Source of the DNA: Zhongshania aliphaticivorans
GTDB lineage: Bacteria > Pseudomonadota > Gammaproteobacteria > Pseudomonadales > Spongiibacteraceae
Direction of reading: 5' to 3'
Assembly: GCF_001586255.1 (NCBI RefSeq)
Contig: NZ_CP014544.1
Span: 837,501 to 901,500, forward strand
DNA length: 64,000 bases
The notes under the pieces are model-generated. The model did no database searches. It worked only from the letters and a program-made list of their open reading frames with translations, and was not told the DNA's origin. This document shows, piece by piece, positions 20,948 through 28,055 of the stretch (position 1 is its first letter; every line of letters begins with the position of its first letter). The position numbers and the translations under genes are program-made.

Positions 20948-22399
20948 ATGAGTACAGCAATCGGGATTCGCTCCTTTGGAGCCTATATTCCAGCAAGACG
21001 GATGCAGCGCAGCGAAATTGCCAAGGCACATGCGTGGGCTCTGCCCGGTTTACGTGGTTTGGGCAAGGGCGAAAAAGCCTTCTGCTCTTGGGACGAAGAC
21101 GTCATTACCATGGCGGTTGAAGCCTCGCGGGATTGTATGCGCGGCCAAGATGTAAACGCCCTGGCGCGGCTTTGTTTGGCTAGTACTAGCGCGCCATTTG
21201 CCGATGTGCAAAACGCGACCTTGGTCGCCAGCGCATTGGGTGCGCCGCGCAATGTTGCGACCAGCGATCAAACAGCATCAACCCGCGCAGGCCTGAGCGC
21301 CCTTAGCCACGCCTGCGAGAGCGGCGCTAGCCAGTTATTGGTAGCCGGTGAAAAGCGCCGAACCAAGCTTGGCAGTGCCCAAGAAATGTTGTTTGGCGAC
21401 GGTGCTGCAGCATTGTTACTGGGCAGCGGCGACGATTTACTGGCCATTTATTTGGGTAGCGAATCCTTGTCTGTACCGTTTGTTGACCATTTTCGTGAGT
21501 CAAATTCTGACTACGAATACGCTTGGGAAGAGCGTTGGATTCGCGATGAAGGTGTTGGCAAGTTGGTGCCGGAAGCGGTAAACGCATTGTTGCGGCGCCT
21601 AGGTAAAACCGCTGCGGATGTTGCGCATTTTGGCTTGGCTGGCGGTGGTCCCCGCGCCGATGGTTTTGCTGCTAAAAAGATTGGTATTGCCGATGCGGCC
21701 GTGCTGCCAGACCTGCGTAATAACGTGGGCGACACCGGCGCAGCGCATTCCTTGCTGCTGCTGACCGAAGCCCTAGAGCGGGCACAGCCCGGCGACTTAA
21801 TTATTATTGCCGCCTTTGCCCAAGGCTGTGAAGTGATCGCCTTTGAAATGGCCGCCAAGGGCAGTGATACCGGTCGCCGTGGTTTGGCAGGTAATTTGGC
21901 GCGCCGTCACCAAGAAACAGCGTATATGAAGATGCTCAGTTTCTCTGGCGAAATTGAGGTTGAGTGGGGCATGCGTTCGGAAACGGATCAAAAAACCGCA
22001 CTGACTCAGCAGTACCGCGTGGCAGATCAAACCTTTGAATTTGTTGGCGGCAAATGCCGTGACTGCGACACCATTCAGTTTCCGCGCTTGCCTAACTGCG
22101 TTAATTGCGGTGCCTTCGACACGCAATCGCCCGCGCCGCTGGCCGACGAAAAAGCCAAGGTACTCACGGTTACCGCTGACTGGTTGATGTTTTCGCAATC
22201 GCCGCCGCTGTATATGGGGCTTTCCCAGTTCGACAATGGCGCGCGGATGTTAATGGAAATTGTTGATGTTGGCCCCGAGGGCATCGATGTTGGCACCCCG
22301 CTGGAAATGACCTTCCGCATTAAAGAGTTAGACAAGATGCGCGGTTACCGCCGTTATTTCTGGAAAGCACGCCCCATCGTTAGCGCCGCAGGAGAGTAA
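20948..22399 (+). CDS. Ketoacyl-synthase/HMG-CoA-synthase-like protein fused to a DUF35 (Zn-ribbon/OB) domain
   Basis: A 483-residue two-part protein. Residues about 1-320 follow the thiolase-superfamily KAS III/HMG-CoA-synthase fold (IGIRSFGAYIPARRM, EMLFGDGAAALLLGS, NNVGDTGAAHSLLLL). Residues about 350-480 are a DUF35 module: a four-cysteine Zn ribbon (CRDC at 370-373 and CVNC at 384-387) followed by an OB-fold. At the position where the catalytic Cys is expected it reads DQTASTRAG, with Ser or Thr, so the synthase part may not condense by itself. ATG 20948 follows GGAGAGAT. The thiolase starts 2 bp after the stop, so a complex is likely, as in archaeal thiolase/HMG-CoA-synthase/DUF35 and PhlACB assemblies. 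Confidence 0.85.
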   Translation: MSTAIGIRSFGAYIPARRMQRSEIAKAHAWALPGLRGLGKGEKAFCSWDEDVITMAVEASRDCMRGQDVNALARLCLASTSAPFADVQNATLVASALGAPRNVATSDQTASTRAGLSALSHACESGASQLLVAGEKRRTKLGSAQEMLFGDGAAALLLGSGDDLLAIYLGSESLSVPFVDHFRESNSDYEYAWEERWIRDEGVGKLVPEAVNALLRRLGKTAADVAHFGLAGGGPRADGFAAKKIGIADAAVLPDLRNNVGDTGAAHSLLLLTEALERAQPGDLIIIAAFAQGCEVIAFEMAAKGSDTGRRGLAGNLARRHQETAYMKMLSFSGEIEVEWGMRSETDQKTALTQQYRVADQTFEFVGGKCRDCDTIQFPRLPNCVNCGAFDTQSPAPLADEKAKVLTVTADWLMFSQSPPLYMGLSQFDNGARMLMEIVDVGPEGIDVGTPLEMTFRIKELDKMRGYRRYFWKARPIVSAAGE

Positions 22400-22401
22400 A
22401 C

Positions 22402-23604
22402 ATGGCCACAGGAATTAAAGACAAAGTCGCAATTATCGGTATGGGCTGCAGCCAGTTTGGCGAGCGCTGGGACGCCGGTTCTGAAGATCTTATGGCCGAG
22501 GCGTTTAACGAAGCGCTGGCCGATGCGGGTATTGAAAAGGCGCGTATTGGCGCAGTTTGGTATGGCTCTGCTGCCGACAAAATTAATGTGGGTAACTCTG
22601 CTATTCCGCTTTCTACCGCCCTGCGTCTAGACGGTATTCCGGTAACCCGCGTCGAAAATATGTGCGCTACCGGCACCGAGGCCCTGCGCGGTGCGACCTA
22701 TGCGGTGGCATCTGGCGCCGTTGATATTGCGCTGGCGATTGGCGCTGAAAAATTAAAAGACACCGGCTATGGTGGCTTGCCTCATATGCCGAAAGGCACG
22801 TTCAACGATTTGTGGATGCCCTACGGTTCTGCGCCAGCAGGCTTCGCTCAGCTGGCCGCGGGCTATCGCACCAAGTACGGTCTTGAGAAAGACGTGCTAA
22901 AGCAGGCGATGGCGCGGGTGTCGTGGAAGAGCCATCAGAACGGCGCTAAAAATCCCAAGGCTCACCTGCGTAAAGCGGTAAGCATGGAAACCATTTTGAA
23001 CGCGCCGCTGATCGCCGATCCCTTAGGTGTGTTCGACTGTTGTGGTGTTTCTGACGGCGCGGCTTGCGCGATTGTCACCACGCCTGAGATTGCTCGTTCG
23101 CTGGGTAAAACCAATTTGGTAACCATTAAATCTTTGCAGTTGTCGGCCAGTTCGGGTCGCGAGCAGGGCTTTAAAGATTGGGATGGCAGTTATGTGCCAA
23201 ATACCCGCAACGCTGCCAAGGCCGCGTATAAAGAAGCGGGCATCACCAATCCCCGCAAAGAGCTAAGTGCAGTCGAAGTACACGACTGCTTCTCTATTAC
23301 CGAGCTTGTCACCATGGAAGACCTGGGCCTTTCTGCTGACGGCGAAGCTTGGCGCGACATACTCGATGGCGTATATGATGCCGACGGTGAATTGCCGTGC
23401 CAGATCGACGGCGGTCTAAAGTGCTTTGGTCACCCCATTGCGGCATCGGGTTTGCGTATGGTGTATGAACACTATTTGCAAATGCAGGGCCGGGCGGGAG
23501 ATCGCCAGTTACCGAATCCTAAACTAGGCTTAAGCCACAATCTTGGTGGCGTACCCTATAACGGGGTGTGTGCAATTAGCATCGTTGGTTTGGAAGGCGC
23601 TTAA
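22402..23604 (+). CDS. SCP2-type thiolase
   Basis: A 400-residue thiolase of the SCP2/non-decarboxylating type that cleaves or forms 3-ketoacyl-CoA. The nucleophile is Cys88 in ENMCATGTEAL, with His344 in CFGHPIAASG and Cys390 near the C-terminus in NGVCAIS completing the set. HDCFSITEL is the usual SCP2 internal motif. It starts 2 bp after the DUF35 fusion and probably binds its OB domain. Together with the SDR and MaoC it could complete an (R)-type beta-oxidation round; a retro-aldol activity, as in steroid side-chain degradation, is a less likely alternative because Cys88 is kept. Confidence 0.92.
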   Translation: MATGIKDKVAIIGMGCSQFGERWDAGSEDLMAEAFNEALADAGIEKARIGAVWYGSAADKINVGNSAIPLSTALRLDGIPVTRVENMCATGTEALRGATYAVASGAVDIALAIGAEKLKDTGYGGLPHMPKGTFNDLWMPYGSAPAGFAQLAAGYRTKYGLEKDVLKQAMARVSWKSHQNGAKNPKAHLRKAVSMETILNAPLIADPLGVFDCCGVSDGAACAIVTTPEIARSLGKTNLVTIKSLQLSASSGREQGFKDWDGSYVPNTRNAAKAAYKEAGITNPRKELSAVEVHDCFSITELVTMEDLGLSADGEAWRDILDGVYDADGELPCQIDGGLKCFGHPIAASGLRMVYEHYLQMQGRAGDRQLPNPKLGLSHNLGGVPYNGVCAISIVGLEGA

Positions 23605-23650
23605 GCACCATTCCAATTACGGCACACTGAGCGAGCTTGGAGAAAAGGGT

Positions 23651-24895
23651 ATGAGGGCTGTTTCTGTTGAAGCGCTGGCCGGCGCAATTCGCGCGGGCGA
23701 TAAAGTGTTTGTTTCTGGTAGCGCGGGCGAGCCCATTGCGGTGACCGAGCTGCTGGCAACTACGCCGGAGCTTGCCGCGGGCGCAGAGTTTCACTGCAGT
23801 TTTATTCCCGGGGTTAACTCGCGAAATTTGGCCAATGAAAACCGGCGGATGACCGTTGGTTTTATGCAGGGCGGATTCCGTAAAAGTTTGGCTGCAGGCC
23901 ATGTGCGCTTTGCGCCGATGTCTTACACCGCTACGTTGCAACACCTTTGCAGCGACGGCGTGATCAATACGGTGCTAGTGCAGGTTTCGCCGCCAGATAG
24001 CGATGGCTATTGCTCGCTGGGCTTGCAAGGCGAATTTTTGCCTCAGTTGCTGAGTCGCAAACCTCGCGTATTAGCGGTGCTAAACCCCAATGTGCCGGTG
24101 CTGGCGGGCTCGCCTAAGCTGGCGATGGCCGACATTGAAGCCTACTGCGAGAGTGATTTGCCACTGGCAACTTACGACCCTGGCAAGCCCAATGCGGTCG
24201 CTCAGGCAATCGCGGAACATGTTGCCGCCTTAATTCCCAATGGCGCCGCGCTGCAGTGTGGGCTGGGTAAAATTCCCAATCAGTTGATGGCGGCGCTAGC
24301 CGATCATCGTCAGCTGCGTATCCACAGTGGCATGGCCAGCGATGGCATTGTGTCATTATTGGATGCGGGGGCATTGGATCTTGATGCGACGGTGACCAGT
24401 ATTGTCGCCTTAGGTAGCAGTGCGTTTTATCGCCGCTTGCCAGAATTCAAAAAACTGAATATATGCGGTGTTGAAGCCTGCCACAGTGCGCAGGTGTTGG
24501 CGCAAGTGCCCAAGTTGTTTGCGGTGAATTCATCCATGGAGCTTGATCTGTTTGGTCAGGCTAATGCCGAAATGCTGGGCGGGCGCTTTGTTAGCGGCCC
24601 TGGTGGTTTACCCGATTTTGCCGCCGGGGCCAGAGCGCAATACGATGGCTGTTCGATTATCGCCCTGCCAGCGGCCGATCCAACGGGCGAGCAGTCGCGT
24701 ATCGTTGCGCGGTTGGATAGCGGTGTGCCCGTCTCCGTGCCCCAGTATCTTGTTGATGTGGTGGTTACTGAATATGGCAGCGCGTATTTGCGCGGTGCAG
24801 ATATGGTGACCCGCGCTGAGCGCTTGGTGGCCATTGCGCACCCTGATCACCGTGATCGCCTTTTTGCTGAGTTTGAACAACGATTCCTGTTGTGA
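23651..24895 (+). CDS. Acetyl-CoA hydrolase/4-hydroxybutyrate CoA-transferase family protein
   Basis: A 414-residue Class I CoA-transferase of the acetyl-CoA hydrolase/transferase family. It moves CoA between an acyl-CoA and a free acid through a glutamyl-CoA intermediate. The catalytic Glu is Glu297 in NSSMELDLFGQANAE; the CoA-binding GGLPDFAAGA follows. The frame is open further upstream, but ATG 23651, with GGAG 8 nt before it, is preferred because the longer frame overlaps the thiolase. It lies 46 bp behind the thiolase and probably shares its transcript. It may activate the pathway acid using acetyl-CoA made by the thiolase. Confidence 0.9.
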   Translation: MRAVSVEALAGAIRAGDKVFVSGSAGEPIAVTELLATTPELAAGAEFHCSFIPGVNSRNLANENRRMTVGFMQGGFRKSLAAGHVRFAPMSYTATLQHLCSDGVINTVLVQVSPPDSDGYCSLGLQGEFLPQLLSRKPRVLAVLNPNVPVLAGSPKLAMADIEAYCESDLPLATYDPGKPNAVAQAIAEHVAALIPNGAALQCGLGKIPNQLMAALADHRQLRIHSGMASDGIVSLLDAGALDLDATVTSIVALGSSAFYRRLPEFKKLNICGVEACHSAQVLAQVPKLFAVNSSMELDLFGQANAEMLGGRFVSGPGGLPDFAAGARAQYDGCSIIALPAADPTGEQSRIVARLDSGVPVSVPQYLVDVVVTEYGSAYLRGADMVTRAERLVAIAHPDHRDRLFAEFEQRFLL

Positions 24896-25010
24896 GGTGC
24901 GGTCTTTAAACTGTAAAATCAAAACACTTGATTCGCATCAGAACGATTTACATGCTAACATTATTTCCATGTATGGTTATCAATACGATTGTTAAAGAGA
25001 GGCATCGGCC

Positions 25011-26177
25011 GTGGATATAAATCTCAGTGATCTGCACAAAGAAATTGACGAAAGCGTACGTAAAATTTGCTCGGAATTCAGCGATGACTACTGGATGGAA
25101 TGCGATGAAGAGGCGCGCTTCCCTGAAGAATTTTATAACGCAATGGCAAAATCGGGCTGGCTGGGTATCACCATGCCAGAAGAGCTGGGTGGCGCAGGCC
25201 TAGGTGTAACCGAAGCAGCGATTATGATGCATGCGGTGGCAGCCAGTGGCGGTGGTCAGTCGGCGGCTTCAGCAATCCATATTAATTTGTTTGGTCCTCA
25301 TTCAATTGTGGTGCATGGCTCTGAAGAGCAGAAAAAGCGCTGGTTGGTGCCGCTAATTAAAGGTGAAGAAAAAGCCTGCTTTGGTGTGACTGAGCCTGAT
25401 GCGGGTTTGGATACCACCAGTATTAAAACCTTTGCAAAAAAAGTGGACGGTGGTTATATCGTCAATGGCCGCAAAATGTGGACGTCGACCGGTCAAGAAG
25501 CACACAAAATTGTATTGCTTACACGTACTACACCGAAAGAAGAGTGCAAGCGTCCGACCGACGGGATGACCCTGTTTTACGCCGATCTAGATCGCACTAA
25601 AATCGAAGTTCGTCGTATTAAAAAGATGGGCCGCAATGCTGTTGACTCTAATGCCACCTATATCGACGATTATTTCATTCCAGATTGCGACCGGATTGGC
25701 GAAGAGGGCAAGGGTTTTTACTATCTGCTCGACAGCCTTAACCCAGAGCGGGTCTTGGTTGGAATTGAAGCGATTGGTATAGGTCGTTCAGCACTAGACA
25801 AGGCCGCTAAATACGCCCAAGAGCGAGTTGTATTCGGTCGCCCCATTGGTCAAAACCAAGGCATTCAGCACCCACTTGCCGAAGCGTGGACTTATCTCGA
25901 GTCTGCTTACTGGATGTGCTTGCGTGCAGCAGACTTATACGACAAAGGCCTACCCTGTGCAGCCGAAGCCAATGCTGCAAAATTCCTCAGTGCCCGCGCC
26001 GCCTTCGATACCTGTACTAAAGCGGTGTTGACCCACGGCGGTATGGGTTATGCGCGGGAATATCACGTTGAGCGTTTATTACGTGAATCCGTTTTGCCGC
26101 GGATTGCCCCCGTCACCGAGCAGATGATTTTGTCCTTTATTGGCGAAAAGGTCTTGGGCATGCCTAAGTCATACTGA
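25011..26177 (+). CDS. Acyl-CoA dehydrogenase
   Basis: A 388-residue FAD-dependent acyl-CoA dehydrogenase introducing a 2,3-double bond into an acyl-CoA. It has the family signatures CFGVTEPDAGLDTTS (FAD/substrate region, about 123-137) and THGGMGYAREYHVERLLRES near the C-terminus. It starts with GTG behind AGAGAGG. A 115-bp gap separates it from the CoA-transferase, so it may have its own promoter, but the neighbours make it the first oxidation step of the same route. It ends 61 bp before a strong terminator. Confidence 0.92.
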   Translation: MDINLSDLHKEIDESVRKICSEFSDDYWMECDEEARFPEEFYNAMAKSGWLGITMPEELGGAGLGVTEAAIMMHAVAASGGGQSAASAIHINLFGPHSIVVHGSEEQKKRWLVPLIKGEEKACFGVTEPDAGLDTTSIKTFAKKVDGGYIVNGRKMWTSTGQEAHKIVLLTRTTPKEECKRPTDGMTLFYADLDRTKIEVRRIKKMGRNAVDSNATYIDDYFIPDCDRIGEEGKGFYYLLDSLNPERVLVGIEAIGIGRSALDKAAKYAQERVVFGRPIGQNQGIQHPLAEAWTYLESAYWMCLRAADLYDKGLPCAAEANAAKFLSARAAFDTCTKAVLTHGGMGYAREYHVERLLRESVLPRIAPVTEQMILSFIGEKVLGMPKSY

Positions 26178-26238
26178 AAGCGGGCGGGCGTGACTGAGAT
26201 GATTGCGCCCCAGTTTTAAATAGCGGTATAAATTTCTT

Positions 26239-26280
26239 GCCACTTACGCCGGGTAGTTCCAGGGGGTAAGTGGCTTTTTT
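26239..26280 (+). terminator. Intrinsic terminator after the acyl-CoA dehydrogenase gene
   Basis: GCCACTTAC (26239-26247) and GTAAGTGGC (26266-26274) form a perfect 9-bp stem followed immediately by TTTTTT. It closes the rightward acyl-CoA gene run. Confidence 0.93.
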
Positions 26281-26372
26281 GTATGTAGAAATGGTCGTTT
26301 ATATAAAGTGCGAAATGGGTATTTTTACTGCGCTATCGGGACATCTTGTGTATCACATTTTTAGTTCGCTAG

Positions 26373-26406
26373 TTGATGTTGTGTATACAAACTTGATGTG
26401 TATAAT
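26373..26406 (+). promoter_or_regulatory. Promoter with overlapping direct repeat upstream of the DUF2834 gene
   Basis: TATAAT at 26401-26406 has TTGTGT 16 bp upstream (26379-26384). The same stretch holds two copies of TTGATGT(T)GTGTATA-like sequence starting at 26373 and 26393, spaced 20 bp, which could bind a regulator on one helix face. The 413-bp gap 26178-26590 otherwise holds the terminator at 26239 and the hairpin at 26458; a 68-codon open frame there is not supported. Confidence 0.45.
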
Positions 26407-26457
26407 GAATTGCTTCTTCACTTTTGATGCAGGCCATATGGCACTGGTCATAAATAA

Positions 26458-26490
26458 GCACACATACGCACACTAGCTGAGTATGTGTGC
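26458..26490. repeat. Perfect 10-bp hairpin in the leader of the DUF2834 gene
   Basis: GCACACATAC (26458-26467) and GTATGTGTGC (26481-26490) are exact reverse complements around a 13-nt loop. A second small hairpin CGCCC-AGTA-GGGCG follows near 26496-26509. No T-tract is present. If the promoter at 26401 is used, these hairpins lie in the 5' leader and could influence translation or stability. Confidence 0.5.
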
Positions 26491-26590
26491 GGCAGCGCCC
26501 AGTAGGGCGTTGATGTCTATGAGTTCGATAAGGCGCAGATTGACTACTTTCAGCAACTCACTCTAAAAATAACATTAAAGGACATTCAGT

Positions 26591-26944
26591 ATGAAAGGTT
26601 TGAGTATTAAGCATGGTGTGTTCATTGTTTTTGGTATAGCTGCGTTGTTGTTAACGTGGCCTTTTGCTTTTGACTGGATGCGTAATGGCGGCAATATTCT
26701 CAACCCTATTGCCTTCTTTGGCGATGCCATAGATGCCGGTGGCACCGCAGCGTTTTTAAGTATCGACATGATGATCGCCTGGGCGGTATTTATGATTTGG
26801 GTGGTGTTCGATTGTGAGCGTATCGGCGCAGGTAAGAAATGGGGTTGGTTCTTTGTGGCCTTGTCGTATATTGGCGTGTCCTTCACCTTTCCGATTTATC
26901 TTGTGTTCCGTGAGCGTTACATAGATAAACATCGCGCTGAGTAA
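26591..26944 (+). CDS. DUF2834 family membrane protein
   Basis: A 117-residue membrane protein with three predicted spans (near 8-26, 55-73 and 85-104). The arrangement and phrases such as FFGDAIDAGGTAAFLSIDMMIAW and WVVFDCERIGAGKKWGWFF match the DUF2834 family, whose function is unknown. It lies 37 bp upstream of a metal-dependent hydrolase-like gene, and the two may form one transcript. Confidence 0.75.
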   Translation: MKGLSIKHGVFIVFGIAALLLTWPFAFDWMRNGGNILNPIAFFGDAIDAGGTAAFLSIDMMIAWAVFMIWVVFDCERIGAGKKWGWFFVALSYIGVSFTFPIYLVFRERYIDKHRAE

Positions 26945-26981
26945 CCTACTCTAGTTAATACGATATTGCAGGTGGTGTAGT

Positions 26982-27812
26982 ATGAAGGTACGACATATAC
27001 AAATTGACTATACAGATTCGGAGTTGCATTGGACGCCGGACACGCCTGAGTTTGCTCAATTTTGGAATGCATCATCGACATACTTGCCGTATCTCGAACC
27101 ATTTCTAAATCGCACCGTTCGTGCTGGTATAGAAATGTTAGAGGATAACGAAGAAAATGCCGAGCTAATTAATGATTGTAAGATCTTCATTCAGCAAGAG
27201 ACTCGGCATTTTAAAAATCACGCAAGATACAATGCCAAATTGCGGGCGAGTGGTTACCCAGAATTAGCGCAGCGTGAAAAGAAAATGCAGGCCGATTATA
27301 AGGGCTTTGCTGAGACCCGAAGCCATAAATTCTGTCTTGCTTATACTGAAGGTTTTGAAACGCTGGGACTAATTGTGGCGTGCTATTTTTTGGAGGGCGC
27401 TAAAGAGCTAGAGTCCCCTTCTGTGTGTGACCCTACGCTGGATTTGTGGCGCTGGCACTTGGCAGAAGAATATGAACACCGCCATGTCGCGTTCAAGCTT
27501 TTTCATAAATTGTATGGTAGTTATTGGTACCGCCTGTTCGGAATCGTATATGCGGGCCCTCATATGCTCAATTATATGTTCAAGACGGCTTTCTATATTA
27601 TTTCAGAAGATCGCAAATCAGGAAAAATAGCTGACCCGTGGAAAAGCCGTCTGCGGATGCTCGGTGTTAGTTTCAGAATGGCAAAATACATAGTGCCTAG
27701 GCTGCTAAAGACTTTCCATCCTAGCTATGATCCCTTAAATGCTGCGGAACCTAGGGAGTCTATGAAGGTACTTGCGCAGGCTGAAGAAAAATGGGGGCCG
27801 GCTTCGGCGTAG
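26982..27812 (+). CDS. PF10118-type predicted metal-dependent hydrolase
   Basis: A 276-residue protein resembling the PF10118 group, a helical ferritin-like family with likely di-metal centres. Candidate metal ligands are in IQQETRHFKNH (about 70-80), the central CLAYTEGFETLG and LAEEYEHRHVAFKLFH (about 160-175), with the E(x)nExxH pattern of carboxylate-bridged iron proteins. These proteins often appear near hydrocarbon or lipid genes, but their reaction is unknown. It begins 37 bp after the DUF2834 gene. Confidence 0.75.
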   Translation: MKVRHIQIDYTDSELHWTPDTPEFAQFWNASSTYLPYLEPFLNRTVRAGIEMLEDNEENAELINDCKIFIQQETRHFKNHARYNAKLRASGYPELAQREKKMQADYKGFAETRSHKFCLAYTEGFETLGLIVACYFLEGAKELESPSVCDPTLDLWRWHLAEEYEHRHVAFKLFHKLYGSYWYRLFGIVYAGPHMLNYMFKTAFYIISEDRKSGKIADPWKSRLRMLGVSFRMAKYIVPRLLKTFHPSYDPLNAAEPRESMKVLAQAEEKWGPASA

Positions 27813-27967
27813 ACTGGAGTGCTTTTTCGAGCTAAGTTCCAACTCCCCAGGCTGAAGTGACATGCTATGCCGGTAAATAATAACTAGATATTGTGCAGGT
27901 ACGGCTTAGCATAAAACCTACTATCCCTCCCAAACACTATCGTGTGTTGAAAAAACCATAATTCTCG

Positions 27968-27996
27968 TTGTCAATTAAGTAACTCTGTTCTTTAGT
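27968..27996 (+). promoter_or_regulatory. Candidate sigma-70 promoter for the TonB receptor cassette
   Basis: TTGTCA (27968-27973), 17-bp spacer, TTTAGT (27991-27996). An 8-bp inverted repeat, AAAAAACC at 27950-27957 and GGTTTTTT at 27999-28006, brackets the promoter. The receptor starts at 28056 behind AAGGAG. Confidence 0.5.
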
Positions 27997-28055
27997 ACGG
28001 TTTTTTGGTGGCATTTTTGAACGACAATTATTCTCATGTTTTAAGGAGAATAAAA

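Noticed and set aside
11881-26177. Steroid-ring degradation cluster
   Set aside because: MaoC, SDR, thiolase and DUF35 recall steroid side-chain genes, but no ketosteroid dehydrogenase, ring hydroxylase or HsaC-type dioxygenase is present here, and the thiolase keeps its Cys nucleophile, unlike the Ltp2-type aldolases.
26270-26476. 68-codon frame after the acyl-CoA dehydrogenase terminator
   Set aside because: It begins within the terminator stem, has no ribosome-binding site and covers a promoter-like region; no protein similarity is visible.
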